Positions 35,001 to 46,060 of a stretch of DNA of 64,000 nucleotides are shown piece after piece. Each line of letters starts with the position of its first letter. Positions within the stretch are counted from its first letter, which is position 1. Under the pieces are notes generated by a model. It did not search any database. It saw nothing but the letters and a program-made list of their open reading frames with translations, and was not told the origin of the DNA. The position numbers and the translations under genes are program-made. This stretch comes from Butyriboletus loyo (lineage: Eukaryota > Basidiomycota > Agaricomycetes > Boletales > Boletaceae), in assembly GCA_038093515.1 (NCBI GenBank), contig JBBPSI010000010.1:186001-250000 (forward strand), in the 5' to 3' direction.

Positions 35001-36011
35001 ATTAGCGTATGTGCGTGTACCTTTGCTCGTCGAGCTTCGGACGACCATTGACACTGACATGCATCAAGACCCGATAGCGATGAGGTGAGTCGCATTGTTC
35101 TCGGGGTAGAGAATTTGTTGAGATGCATCCAGCGTGCGTTCTACAAACGTGTATGAAGAACAGTCACTTGGGATATTTCACTCGGACGATCAGTTGTCTG
35201 CCGCGGAGCAAGCGTTTAACACTGATGGGTCACGAATGGCCATGTGGGGTCGATATCTAGCGATGCACGCACGTTACCAGCTTTCGTTCGGTACGTTTCC
35301 ATTTATCTCACTCGTTGAATTTCTCTAAAATTTCTGTTGGAGATATGTGGTGGCTTGCACTAGCCCTTTTCCTCGTCTGCATAATAGAGGTTTGTACAGG
35401 ATGATTCGTGATTCGCTGTGCCTCAATGTCTGAATATTCTAACTTCAGAAGGATAACTTGATTAATCCAGAGATTCAAGGCTGGTTCAACGAATTCACGA
35501 TCAGTACGTGAATAGTATTTGCTGCAAACACCATTAATCAAAGCCCTTATTCGCCAGTCTTTGAGTTAGTTTCAGCATACGGATCTGTTGGACTTAGCCT
35601 CGGCATGCCAAACGTACGTGCGGTTCTGGGTTCACGATGAGTCTATCTCACCCATAGACCCAGCAAAACTATTCTCTCTCCGGCGCCTTCCGACCATTAT
35701 CGAAGCTCATTATCTGTCTGGTCATGATACGTGGTCGTCATCGCGGTCTGCCCGTAGCAATCGACAGAGCAATCGTGCTCCCGTATGAGTTTGAAAGAGC
35801 AGAAGATGATCCAGACCCACCGCCGAGAGTTGACGAACGGCGGTCCAGCCGGTATAGTGCCGGCGCCGCCCCCCATCCTGTCGGCGGATCTTTAGACGAC
35901 ATCAAACATGGGCATACAGTCATGGAGGGAGAGCGGGTAGGTAGAGACGATGTTGGTGACAAGCACGGAAGTCGAACGGGAGACGAGGAGATGGAAGGGA
36001 AAACTGGATAG
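32067..36011 (+). CDS. TRK-family high-affinity potassium transporter
   Basis: Plasma-membrane K+ uptake protein with the fungal TRK layout. The first unit reads RRHLNFFRIHLVFL, a TFTPLIFSVILYASNG helix, and the pore segment SAVTVCGLGTVNLSQLTPWQ. It is followed by LLFIQMCVGSP, VVVSWFMVLIRR and FFAKKFEYII. A long hydrophilic loop (about 32.7-33.9 kb) is typical of fungal TRK. The second half has EYRALNALLWLV, FSLFQVVSSYTNTGFSLVD, YPMIFFMVFLILAGNTGF, LLDHPRRCFVYLFPSHQTW, LDIGNPEIESIPLGTRFAAGLLQ and DMWWLALALFLVCIIE. A last pore unit reads FELVSAYGSVGLSLGMPN, with YSLSGAFRPLSKLIICLVMIRGRHRGLP before a polar tail. At least a dozen short introns are needed. The start could be 32067 or the in-frame ATG near 32190. 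Its last exon has a degenerate copy at 36.74-37.13 kb. Confidence 0.88.
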
Positions 36012-36043
36012 TAGTCAGTGGTTACAAGGACGTCACTGCCGGA

Positions 36044-36195
36044 TCAAGTACGCCCACAACCGATACGTAGCGTAGCGTTGTCTGTAAGAGCCCACCAAAT
36101 ATAAACCGCGTGGAGGAGTGCGAAGAGGACAAAGGTGAGCGCGAGAGTGGCTACGATGGGAGGGTGAGTCCATTGGACGTAGCACGAGGGGAGAC
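36044..36195 (-). pseudogene. Antisense membrane-helix fragment
   Basis: Between the TRK stop and the chimeric pseudogene, the minus strand encodes HPPIVATLALTFVLFALLHA, which continues as VYIWWALTDN: one hydrophobic helix with a short tail, ending at a stop near 36044. Its upstream part is lost where the eIF4G scrap begins. It could be the tail of a membrane protein gene destroyed by the insertion or rearrangement, or chance. Confidence 0.25.
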
Positions 36196-36197
36196 GA

Positions 36198-37130
36198 ATG
36201 AGCGAGAACGAAAAGGATGGCCGGACGCTCATCCAGGTCATCAGGCTTGTGTTCGAAAAAATGACGGACGAGGCTGCATGGAGTGAGGTGTATGCGCGCC
36301 TCTGCCGAAAGATGATTGAAACGATCTGTTCCGAAGTTCGCGATGATGTAGTATCAGGAACTCGGAGGGCAAGCCTACTTATCGTTGTCAAGAAGACTTT
36401 GAGCGTGGCTGGATTGCTAAGGAGATGATGGCTGCGGCCAAGGCCTCCGATGATCAAACTCTGAAGGCTGCCAACAAGAGGAAGGGCGACGGGAGCGAGC
36501 TTTATTCGGACGCTGAGTATTATGCTGCCCAAAAGGCGAACGTCAAGGTCTCGGTCTTATCAAGTTCATCGGGGAACTCTTCAGGTTCCAGATGCCACTC
36601 ATGGAACACATCATGCACGAGTGCCCCAAGAAGTTGAGCAACTTCGGGAATCCAGAAGAGGAAGAATGATTGAGCTCCATGATCGGAAATGGGTGGCTCG
36701 CAGCGCTGTCAATATTGTCCCCACCACTATATCGGTTCACGATGTGTCTCTCATCCAAGGGCATAGCAAAACAATCCTTTTTCCGGGACATTCCGACCAC
36801 TATCGAGGCCCGATGTCTGTCTAGTCAGGATACGTGGTCGTCATCGCGGTCTGCCGGTGGTAATCGACATCGACAGAGCAATCGTGCTCCCGTATGAGCG
36901 GAAGATGATTCAGGCCCACCGTCAAGAATGATGGATGAACAATGGTCCGCTGATATAACATCGTCTCCGTCTCCCATCCTGGATTGAGATATACAGACCA
37001 CGTCACATGGGCATAAGATCGCGGAGAAGGGGTGGGCGGGTAAAGATGAGGGCGCTGGAGGGCGTGGAAGTTGAGCGGGGAGACGAAATGGAAGGAAAAC
37101 AGTAGTCACGAGAGCGTCCAGACTGGCTTG
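36198..37130 (+). pseudogene. Chimeric pseudogene: eIF4G MIF4G scrap joined to TRK tail scrap
   Basis: From about 36200 to 36735 the DNA is a degraded copy of the eIF4G MIF4G region (ENEKDGRTLIQVIRLVFEK, EVYARLCRKM, SGNSSGSR in a shifted frame). It has several internal deletions and frame changes. One deletion joins the GAATCCAGAAGAGGAAGAA stretch directly to the exon that begins with ATTGAGCTCCATGATCGG. From about 36738 the match switches to the last exon of the TRK gene (compare 35640-36030), including the TACGTGGTCGTCATCGCGGT stretch and the polar tail, again with indels. No single frame spans it. Its AATATT insertion after GCTGTC is shared with the fusion gene at 39.9 kb and not with the parent. 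Confidence 0.75.
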
Positions 37131-37623
37131 TGGAAAAGGATTCGTTAACGGCATTGGACGTGGTGTTCGAACCTGCGGCTACCACGACAGTCCGACTGGG
37201 ACATGAACATTCTCCTATGGATAAATCAAACAGCGAAATGCATGATCAAAAGTATGTCACTGTAACAGACACAATTCGGAAAATGGGTATGATACCACGG
37301 ACGCATGCATCGTTCCCCTTTTGTTCTGCTTGAACTTGCACCCGAGACTCCCAGTGTCATTGCGCGGTCATAGGAGAATTCTCAAGATCTCACCGTCCGT
37401 CAGCTGGCAACTTTGCGACCCTGTAGACCAGTCCAAGCCAGCCTCCAAGCCAACTCTTGCCGTCTACGTGCATCGAATTTCGGGTGACATTGTGCTGATG
37501 AAGGGTTGGTTGAGTTTGATCAGCCCATCACCGCACTTGCCCCCGACCGTATTCGACTGTCCACGCGGCCAGGTCATTGACCCTGTGACCTCGCTCTGAA
37601 TGTCCCCACCGGAATCGTAAATC
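37131..37623. other. Upstream region of the kinase fusion gene
   Basis: About 490 bases between the chimeric pseudogene and the first clear kinase exon. Short open frames (37130-37333, 37321-37599) could be 5' exons of the fusion gene, but no kinase-family motif is visible in them. Confidence 0.35.
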
Positions 37624-40600
37624 TTGTTCTGTTACTTTGATAATACACTGGTCGCTGACACGCAGGTGTTTAGCAGGTCTGAGCCTGGGCAACCACCACA
37701 TCTCTCCTCGACGATCGTCTCAGACCTGACAGACAAGATCAGACGACCAGACGATCAGTACCATGAAGCGGGCAGTTTAAGTGACGTGTTCCGGTGTCGG
37801 TATATGGCCGTCGATGGTGCGGAGGTTCGAGCCGCTGTCCTCCCTACATCTTCTTTTATTCTAAGACGGCTTCCCCCTCAGCCCCTTTGGATCCGGGTTT
37901 CCGTAAAAGCATTTCGATTTAGTTTCATAGTCGACGAACATGAAGGAGCCAAACGAGATGGGGGAAAGGTCTCGCGAGTACGTTTTTTCACTCGACTTAC
38001 CCACACGACCAGCGACCTTGATGTTCGATCTTAATCTGTAGATGATACGCCGACAGCTCGGTATCTGGAAGAGGCTCTGTCATCGTAATATCGTTCCATT
38101 CCTAGGGATCGCGTATGGGTTTGGAAGAGAAGGAAGCGCGTCCTTGGTGTCGGTGTGGATGCACTACGGTACATTGCACACGTTTTTAGAGAGGCATGAC
38201 AGTCGGCTCGCGGTTGCACACCGCCTACAGTTGGTGAGTAAATGACAAAGCACTCTCGAGTATTGCTCTCTGACATCCTCTTGGATGTTGCGTTTCAGTT
38301 ATTGGATATTGCCAATGGACTCCAGTACTGTGGGTTTGGGGTTTCATTTACGCCAGAGTGCTCATGTGACTCGTTATGAACAGTGCACTCATTTCCTCTT
38401 GTCCACGGAGACCTTTCAAGCGTACGTCCTGACATATAGATTTCGTCTTGCTCGCTGAGCTACCGACAGAATAACGTGCTCCTCGATCACAATTGCAATG
38501 CTCGCCTGGCCGATTTCGGTTGTGCTTCCTTGGTAAGAGAGCTTCCGGACGGATTCAGTTACCTCAAGATGTCCGGTGTGAGACCCGGTACCCTGCGATG
38601 GGCCGCACCTGAACACTTCTTGGACAACGAAAGGGACACAAAGCATACAATCAAAAGCGACATTTACTCATTCGGGAACATGGCTCTTCTGGTATGTGCT
38701 TGGCACTGTAATCCTCCCTCTGACTGTGTACAATTGCGAACCTTCTTTTGTTTCTCGACAGGTACTGTCTGGAAAATACCCGTGGTCCGAGGTCCAACAC
38801 GATGACGTTGTCATATCCAATTTGTCTCAGGGTCACAAGCCTGATCAGCCACTCGCGCGACCGATTGACGATCGGCATTGGGCATTTATCGAAAGGTGCT
38901 GGTCGTCGATATCGGAGAGGCCGCTTGCCGAAGACGTGGTGTCCTCACTTCAACAATTCCTGGGTACCTACCCACCCCCAGCGCGCCTTCGTGACCTCCT
39001 CAAGATGTATGCAAATCGTTGGGTTGCTACGAGCACTCTTCGCAAGCCAGGTGTTGCCGACATCGACTCTCCCAAACTCGTAGATCGCAAAGTCAGGTCC
39101 CTCCTCAACAAGCTCACCACGGAGAAGTTCGACTCCATCTCCGACCAGATCATTACATGGGCGAACAAGAGCGAGGACGAAAAGGATGGCCGGACGCTTA
39201 TTCAGGTTATCAGGCTCGTGTTCGAGAAGACGACGGACGAGGCCGTATGGAGTGAGTTGTATGCGCGCCTCTGCCGGAAGATGATGGAGACGATCAGTCC
39301 CGAAGTTCAGGATGTCGGTATCAGGAACTCGGAGGGCAAGCCTATTGCTGGTGGTCAGCTCTTCAGAAAGTATCTTCTCAATCGCTGTCAAGAAGACTTC
39401 GAGCGTGGATGGGTTGCCAAGGAGACGACGACCGCGGACAAGGCCTCCGATGATCAAACTCTGAAGGCTGCTAACGAGAGGAAAGGGGATGAGAGCAAAC
39501 TCTATTCCGACGAGTATTACGCTGCACAAAAGGCAAAACGTCAAGGTCTCGGTCTCATCAAGTTCATTGGTGAACTCTGCAAACTCCAGATGCTCACGGA
39601 ACGTATCATACACGAGTGTGTCAAGAAGCTTCTGGGAAACCTCGACAATCCAAATATTGAGAGTTTATGTCTGTTGCTGAAAACAGTTGGTCAGTTACTC
39701 GATGTCCCCAAGGCAAGAGTACATATGGACGCATACTTCGCGCGGATGAAGGAGCATTACCAGAGCCCAAACATCAGCCCGCGTATGCAGTTCATGCTTC
39801 AGGTAACGACTGTTCATCGTGCGTTCATCGTGCTCTTCCTTACCTGCTTTCTCTCAATAGGATGTGATCGAGCTCCGTGATCGGAAATGGGTGGCTCGTG
39901 GGGCTGTCAATATTGCCCCCACCACTGTAATCGCTGTTCGTGAAGCTGTACGTGTTTAGGATGTGTTTCTTGTGGTAGCAAGTGTCTAAATTGGGTACAG
40001 GTCCAGAATCACCAACGTCAACTTAGCAGGTCGAGAGGCGGATCGAGACGTAGTGGTGACCGAACCGCAGAATCTGGACTTGACGGATGGACTACAGCTG
40101 ATGGTTCGGTCCCTCGGCCACAACCAAAAGCAGGCGACTTGTCACAATTTGGTAAGATCAGCGAAGCCTCATCGATGGTCATGGGTCCCAGTAGCGTCTT
40201 CACCAAGAAGGACAACAAGCGCGATTCGTTATCTCGGACGAGCTCGAGTTCTAATATGTTCTCCATGCTCAGCCAAAATCCTGAATTGGCGGTCGACGCT
40301 ACCGCTAAATCCAGCCGACCACCCAGCCGGAAGCCTTCAGTGGACCTCGGACAGACTGGAGTGCCAGAACCTCCCCAAAGGAAGAAGCTGCAACTGCTGC
40401 CCCGAACAAAGCCCTCTCCCGCCGAGGAAAACCCTGCTGCTACTTCTGAGGACGAGTCCGAGGCACCTGCTCAGATGTCAGAAGCTAATGCGAAGAAAAA
40501 GATTGATGAGGACGTCAAGGAGTTCTTCGCCGTCCGGAGTATGGACGAAGCAGATGTCTACTTCCCGAATCTTCCCGAGGAACACCGCTTCCGCCTTGTC

Positions 40601-40891
40601 GACAAGTTGGTGGGTTCCGCTTTGGAGAGCAAGGAGGCCGACGCAGTGCTCGTTTCGGAATTCTTTGCCCAAGTAGCATCAAAGGGCCAGTGTTCTCTCG
40701 AAATATTTGAAGCCGGGTTTATGCCAATGGCGGAGTTCTTGGATGATATTGCCATCGACGCTCCGAACGCGTTCAAGTTTATGGCAATCATGCTCAAGGG
40801 TGCAGGTTTCGACAAGGATGAGGAAACGCTAGGCCGGATTGCTGGGAAATCGATGGATGGTGACAGGTTACTCCAGCTTGTGTCATCGTGA
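37624..40891 (+). CDS. Protein kinase fused in frame to eIF4G MIF4G-MA3 module
   Basis: A chimeric gene of about 930 codons. The N-terminal half is a complete TKL-type protein kinase: beta-3 lysine in VSVKAFRF, catalytic loop LVHGDLSSNNVLLD, DFG in ARLADFGCASL, GTLRWAAPEHF, SDIYSFGNM and the closing CWSSISERPLAEDVVSSLQQFL. The glycine loop is weak (AGSLSDVFRC). Introns in the kinase part are short and canonical (near 37825-37878, 37981-38040, 38235-38298, 38331-38381, 38420-38470, 38692-38761). One exon from about 38762 runs without a stop from the kinase C-lobe into ANRWVATSTLRKPG and the whole MIF4G domain. Introns 39803-39860 and 39948-40000 sit exactly where the parent eIF4G has them. The MA3 exon ends at 40891. 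The N-terminal low-complexity region and eIF4E-binding motif of eIF4G are absent. The start is uncertain: no good ATG is seen near 37624 and 5' exons may exist upstream. Confidence 0.82.
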
Positions 40892-41403
40892 CGAACATGT
40901 CTTCTCACCATGCATGTATCCACCCTCACCCTCACATCATGTTCTCTTTTCTTTTGGGCCTTGTACGGTTGCGGTCTGCTTTTTCATTCGTAGGGTGACA
41001 CACGTTTCGCTCTCGGACGTTGTTTGCATGATCTGGATATCCTGTACTACCAATATCTGTACATCGCATTGGCTTCACTTCGGTTCGTTTTGAATGTTTT
41101 CCTCCATTTACAGCAAGGGCTATAGCGGACGGTACATCGAGTACTTCCCACGCCAATATACCCAGACGACGTTGAACTGCTACGCCTAAGCTGAGAAACT
41201 CGGAGCGGCGTCTAATCAACCCTTGATAACGGAATCTTTACTCTTTAAAAATGATGAACTCGAGCCCCCAATAAAGGTAGTATTATATATTGGTGGTCAG
41301 GAATCGGTTGCCCGGGTCTTTTGCGTTGAGCGGCACAGGGAGAGTGCGGGAGTCTGTTGGGTCATGAGAAGATTCAAGTTTGCCTGTCAGTCAGTGCAAA
41401 CTA
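40892..41403. other. Duplicated eIF4G 3' flank
   Basis: From the stop to about 41228 the sequence is alignable with 31092-31420 (ACCATGCAT, GGTCTGCTTTTTCATTC, GGTGACACACGTTTCG, ATATCTGTACATCGCA, CCCTTGATAAC). It has many substitutions and indels and marks the right end of the duplicated block. No gene is seen. Confidence 0.7.
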
Positions 41404-41482
41404 CATCAGTGAAACAGTCGGTGGTCAGGACCAGTCAGAACCGCTCGGCTACCACCAGAAACTAGAAACCGTTTTTCTGATG
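41404..41482 (+). repeat. MITE copy C (CATCAGTGAAAC family)
   Basis: A 79-base element with ends CATCAGTGAAACAG and GTTTTTCTGATG, which are inverted repeats. TA is present on both flanks. Its internal sequence is more diverged than in the other three copies. Confidence 0.65.
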
Positions 41483-41782
41483 TAATTCGATGGGTCCCGA
41501 TGCCTTCACTGGCAATCCACCGTTCCACAATCATCTTTGATATCACCGGCGGTAGTCAGTCCATGTATGAAATGGATGTATTGAGCGGGGTTAGTTCCTC
41601 AACTACATAAAGAGGAGGTTTATGTCAGACATAGTAGAATACGTTGAGTGGTACTTTTCTCATAATCTATGAAATGCAGGGTGACGTGAATGCGGATAGC
41701 GAGAATGTGGACAAATGCAAACGAAGGGACGGCGAGAGGGCCACAAAGATCAAGCAAAAGGATCAACAAGTCGAGAATGCGT

Positions 41783-44137
41783 TTAATCCTTCTTCTCCTC
41801 CTTGTTTTCTGATGATGGCTCGGATGCAGCATTTTCAGCGTTACGCTTCTCGTAGACCTTTTGGAAAAGACCAAGCGAGGCTTGTTGGGTCTCATTGATC
41901 TTCTCCCGAATTTGGTCCGCAGTAACCGAAGCGTCACCAGCTTGACCTTTAACTGCCAATTCACGGAGTTCTGCCACGAGCTTGGTAACTTTCTCTTTCT
42001 CTGTACCGTCAAGCTGGTCCTTGAATTCGTTCATGGCTAAACACGAAGCTATGAGCACCCGTGACACTTGCGATGACCGAAGACTGACCTTTCTCTGTGT
42101 CGGAGCAAACAGATTCACCCTTATTTGCCTCCTCGATAAGAGCACGACGGGCTTTGTCGGATTCGGCGTACTCCTCAGCATCTGATACCATACGCTCGAT
42201 ATCCTTATCACTGAGACCTGACGAAGAAGCAATAGTCATCGATTGATCTTTCGCAGTCGCCTTGTCCTTGGCAGAGACATTGACAATGCCGTCTAGAAAG
42301 CGGTCAGCATATGCCAAGCAAAACAGATCATTCAAACTAACCGGCATCGATATCGAACGTGATCTCAATCTGAGGGACACCCTTCGGTGCAGGAGGGATT
42401 CCAACAAGGTTGAAGTTACCGAGGAGCTTGTTGTCCCGAACCAACTCACGTTCACCCTGATAGATCTTGACCTCGATAGCAGTCTGACCGTCAGCAGCAG
42501 TCGAGAATGTCTGCGACTTTTTGGTAGGAATGGTCGTATTGCGGTTAATAAGCTTCGTCATTATACCACCAAGGGTCTCGATACCGAGGGAGAGTGGAGT
42601 AACGTCAAGGAGCAAGATGTCAGTGACGTTGCCGGCGAGAACACCGCCTTGGATGGACGCTCCAATAGCAACAGCTTCATCAGGGTTGACGCCCTTGCTA
42701 GGCTCCCGACCGAAGACATTTTTCACGGTGTCGGCCACCTTTGGCATACGAGTCATACCACCGACCAAGATTACTTCGTTAACTTCACTAGCTTTCACAC
42801 CGGCGTCAGTGAGTGCCTTCTTGCAGGGCCCGACAGTGCGCTGGACGAGGTCGTCGACAAGGCCCTCGAGGTTGGCTCTGCTGAGTTTCAAATTGATGTG
42901 TTTGGGACCCGATGCGTCAGCAGTGATGAACGGCAAGTTGATCTCCGTCTGGGTCGTCGAGGAAAGTTCGATCTTGGCTTTCTCTGCGGCCTCACGGATT
43001 CGCTGAACGGCCATCCGGTCTTGGGAAAGGGATATACCCGACTCCTTCTGGAACTCTTTCAAGATATGGTCAACGAGAGCAATGTCGAAGTCCTCTCCAC
43101 CGAGGTGAGTGTCACCGTTGGTAGACTTGACCTCGAAGACACCCTTTTGCATCTCCAATATCGAGATATCAAAGGTACCACCACCAAGATCGTAAACTGC
43201 GATGATGGATGAATCTGAACGGTCGAGACCATAGGCCAGAGCAGCAGCAGTTGGTTCGTTGATAACACGGAGCACGTCTAGACCGGCGATCTGACCAGCA
43301 TCCTTGGTAGCTTGCCGTTGTGCATCATTGAAGTATGCAGGGACAGTGATCACAGCGTGACTAAGCACACAAGATTAATTTTGTTCTCAGATACCCCATG
43401 ACGAAGGACATACTTGACTTTCTTGTTAAGGTATTGCTCCGCGGTCTCCTTCATCTTCGTGAGTACCATAGACGATAGCTCCTCTGCAGACTGTAAATAG
43501 TGTCAATACATTTCATGCTCGCAAAGGTGTCCACTTACGAATTCCTGTTTCTTGTCACCATTCTCAACTCGGACTGCCGGACGACCGTCACTCTTGGCAA
43601 TAACTTGGAAAGGCCTATATGCCGAGTGAGACGAAGAGGATCCCTACGTAACGTAGGTACTCACCAGTGCTTCATATCGTCCTGGACCTCCTTGTCTTTG
43701 AATTGACGGCCAATCAAACGCTTAAAGCCGAAGACAGTGTTCGCAGAATTGACAACTGCTTGTCGCTTGGCAGGGAGACCAACAAGGCGCTCTGCATGTT
43801 TCGTGAAGGCCACAACAGAGGGAGTCGTCCGGGCACCCTCTGAGTTCTCAATGACACGAGACGACTTCCCCTCCATGACGGAAACACATGAGAACGTCGT
43901 ACCCAAATCAATGCCCACGACGGGTCCTAACATGAATTTAAGTGAAGCTTAAAAACATTCAAGGTGAGGAAACTACACACCATTGATTTTGGTGTTCATG
44001 TTCCTCGCAATCGAAGACCGAGGAATGCCCTGAAAACGAATGCATGAGGACTGGGCAACTGGTACGGAGGTGGAACGCACAGCATAGTTGCCTGAACGAG
44101 CAACGGCGGTACGGAGGGAACGAGCTGCAGTGAACAT
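41783..44137 (-). CDS. SSC1: Mitochondrial HSP70 chaperone
   Basis: ATP-driven chaperone of the mitochondrial matrix, the import motor for precursors and a partner of J-proteins and Mge1. The ATG at 44137 starts a basic presequence ([20 protein letters not shown]). The nucleotide domain follows: [91 protein letters not shown] and [14 protein letters not shown]. The substrate domain has [17 protein letters not shown] and [15 protein letters not shown]. The tail is [10 protein letters not shown], not EEVD. The organelle-type [14 protein letters not shown] block and the presequence support the mitochondrial paralogue. Several short introns interrupt it. A heat-shock-element-like site lies about 100 bases upstream. 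Confidence 0.95.
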
Positions 44138-44505
44138 GGAGGAAGAGAATGAAAGTGAAGAAAAAAGAGTACTCGGCGTAAATTTTTAGACCCTCCGAGA
44201 GCTTACGTCAGTATTTCACTCCGGCGGTTACTGGAAGTTTCCGCGGAATCTCCCACGTCGCGTGTTCGAACCACGCAGCCGACTGAAAATTCGCTTCAGA
44301 ATTCCCTGTGGCCATGACCATAGAAGTTGGCAATAAGAGCACCAGCGAGAACCGTTTGCGAGATTTGCGTTTGTCGCGGCAAAGTGGTCGCTTTCGCCAG
44401 CACTGAGATATCACGCATTTCTCGGTGATAGCTTCACCGGCGCCGAAGCCAGTCAAAAATTGAAGTTCCCACCCAACGCTCACCAAGTTACTGTCTATCT
44501 GTACG
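44138..44505. promoter_or_regulatory. Divergent promoter, HSP70 / phosphotransferase
   Basis: About 370 bases shared by two diverging genes. It contains GAAGTTTC at 44234-44241 (GAAnnTTC, heat-shock factor half-site pair) followed by a further GGAA, and TTCAGAATTC at about 44296-44305. Together these suggest heat-shock control of the HSP70 gene. Confidence 0.45.
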
Positions 44506-46028
44506 ATGTCGAACAGTTCTCCCAAACGAATCGGGGGTGAATACGGAGCAATACGCGCCAACATCAATGTCCACAAACTGAATGCGTATCTTGACGCTCA
44601 TGTCCCAGCTATCACCTCTCCCGTGGACGTCCAGCAATTCAAAGTATGTGCTCCCGGCTGTCTCAACTATCACTGTACCTGACCTTCTGTCCAGTTTGGA
44701 CAGGTATGCCTAGTCGGCTTTACTCAACGTTCGATTGAACCACAACCGAGGTTTTAGTCCAATCCTACATACTTCTTGACCGATGCAAGGTTTGTGCCAC
44801 GAGTCGATATTCTGCTACGCACAATACTAAATAGTCTCTCCTATAATTCAAAAGGCAGAGGCGTTTCGTTTTGCGAAAGAAACCTGCAGGCCAGCTACTC
44901 TCCTCCACCGCTCATCAGATCGACCGCGAATACCGAGTTTTGAGTGCCCTCCATAAGCACAATACCAAGCCAAGCACCAAACCTTGGCAGGTTGTCCCTG
45001 TTCCGATACCGTATGCTCTGTGCGAAGATGTCGAAGTCATTGGGACCTCCTTTTACATTATGGAATATTTGGATGGTCGAATATTCACTGACATGAGGAT
45101 GTTTGAAGTATCTCCAAATGACCGGCACGAATGGCGAGTGAATCTTTATGACTTATTATGCACATAGCTGAGAATAGGAGCCGATTCCAGTTGGATTTCC
45201 GCTGTGCAAGTTCTTGCTGCGCTGGCGTCCCTTGACCCAGCTGGCATTGGCCTTGCTAATTTTGGACCATCCACGGACTACTTTCCGCGCCAGATCAAGT
45301 CATTGACTCGTGTTTCTGAGGTGCAGGCCCAAGCAGTCGATGTTGATACTGGAAACCCGACAGGAAAGATACCGCGCTTCGACGAATTGGTGGGTTGGTA
45401 TCAGAAGCATCTCCCAGACGAGCGGAAAACTGGGTTGCGTGTCGTTCATGGAGATTACAAACTTGACAATTTGATCTTTCATCCGTCCGAGAATAGAGTA
45501 ATAGGAATTTTGGACTGGGAGTTGTGCACTCTCGGTAGCCCGGTAGGTCGCTCTGCACTATCGATATGGTGAGGAAATAAATTAGGTTCCAGTTGGCCGA
45601 CCTTGGCAATCTCACGCAACCATGGGCTATTGATCCCAACAACCTACCCGACGATCAACTACTCAAGAACTTCAACCTGCTCAAGGCATTCAAGAACACG
45701 ACAAAAGATGTACCGATACCCTTGGAAGATCTGGAACGTGAATTTTGTCGCCTCACCAATCACGCATACCCCATCGAAGAGATGATTTTCGTCCGTAGTT
45801 GGATGCTGTTCCGAGTGAGCTCAATTGTTTAGTCTTTGCACACTGTTGTCTACAACATATCTGCAGCTGGCAATCATCTTGCAAGGGATCGCAGCCAGGT
45901 TTGCTAGACGCCAAGCCAGTTCGGAACATGCACATGTCCACGCTCGGCTCTTTCCTGTAGTGGGAGCGCTCGCAAAGACCGTTCTTGAGGACGAGGGACA
46001 CTCCATCGGCAGTAGATCCAAGTTGTAG
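44506..46028 (+). CDS. APH-type phosphotransferase (ACAD10/11 N-terminal-like)
   Basis: Aminoglycoside phosphotransferase-family protein with a kinase-like fold. The closest architecture I know is the N-terminal domain of ACAD10/ACAD11, which phosphorylates small hydroxylated molecules such as 4-hydroxy acyl-CoAs. Motifs include [13 protein letters not shown] at the ATP-binding end, [11 protein letters not shown] with the likely lysine, and [15 protein letters not shown] in the hinge. The catalytic loop [15 protein letters not shown] and the metal-binding [12 protein letters not shown] follow. The gene starts at the ATG at 44506 and has short introns near 44644, 44860, 45165, 45541 and 45813. 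It stops after SIGSRSKL at 46028, with no acyl-CoA dehydrogenase domain, so it is standalone. The true substrate is unknown. Confidence 0.82.
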
Positions 46029-46060
46029 ATCATTGTCGCTGCAGTCATAGGGTACTTGTT

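Noticed and set aside
42262..43212. Plus-strand open frame of 316 codons
   Set aside because: Shadow of the mitochondrial HSP70 gene on the other strand, caused by codon bias.
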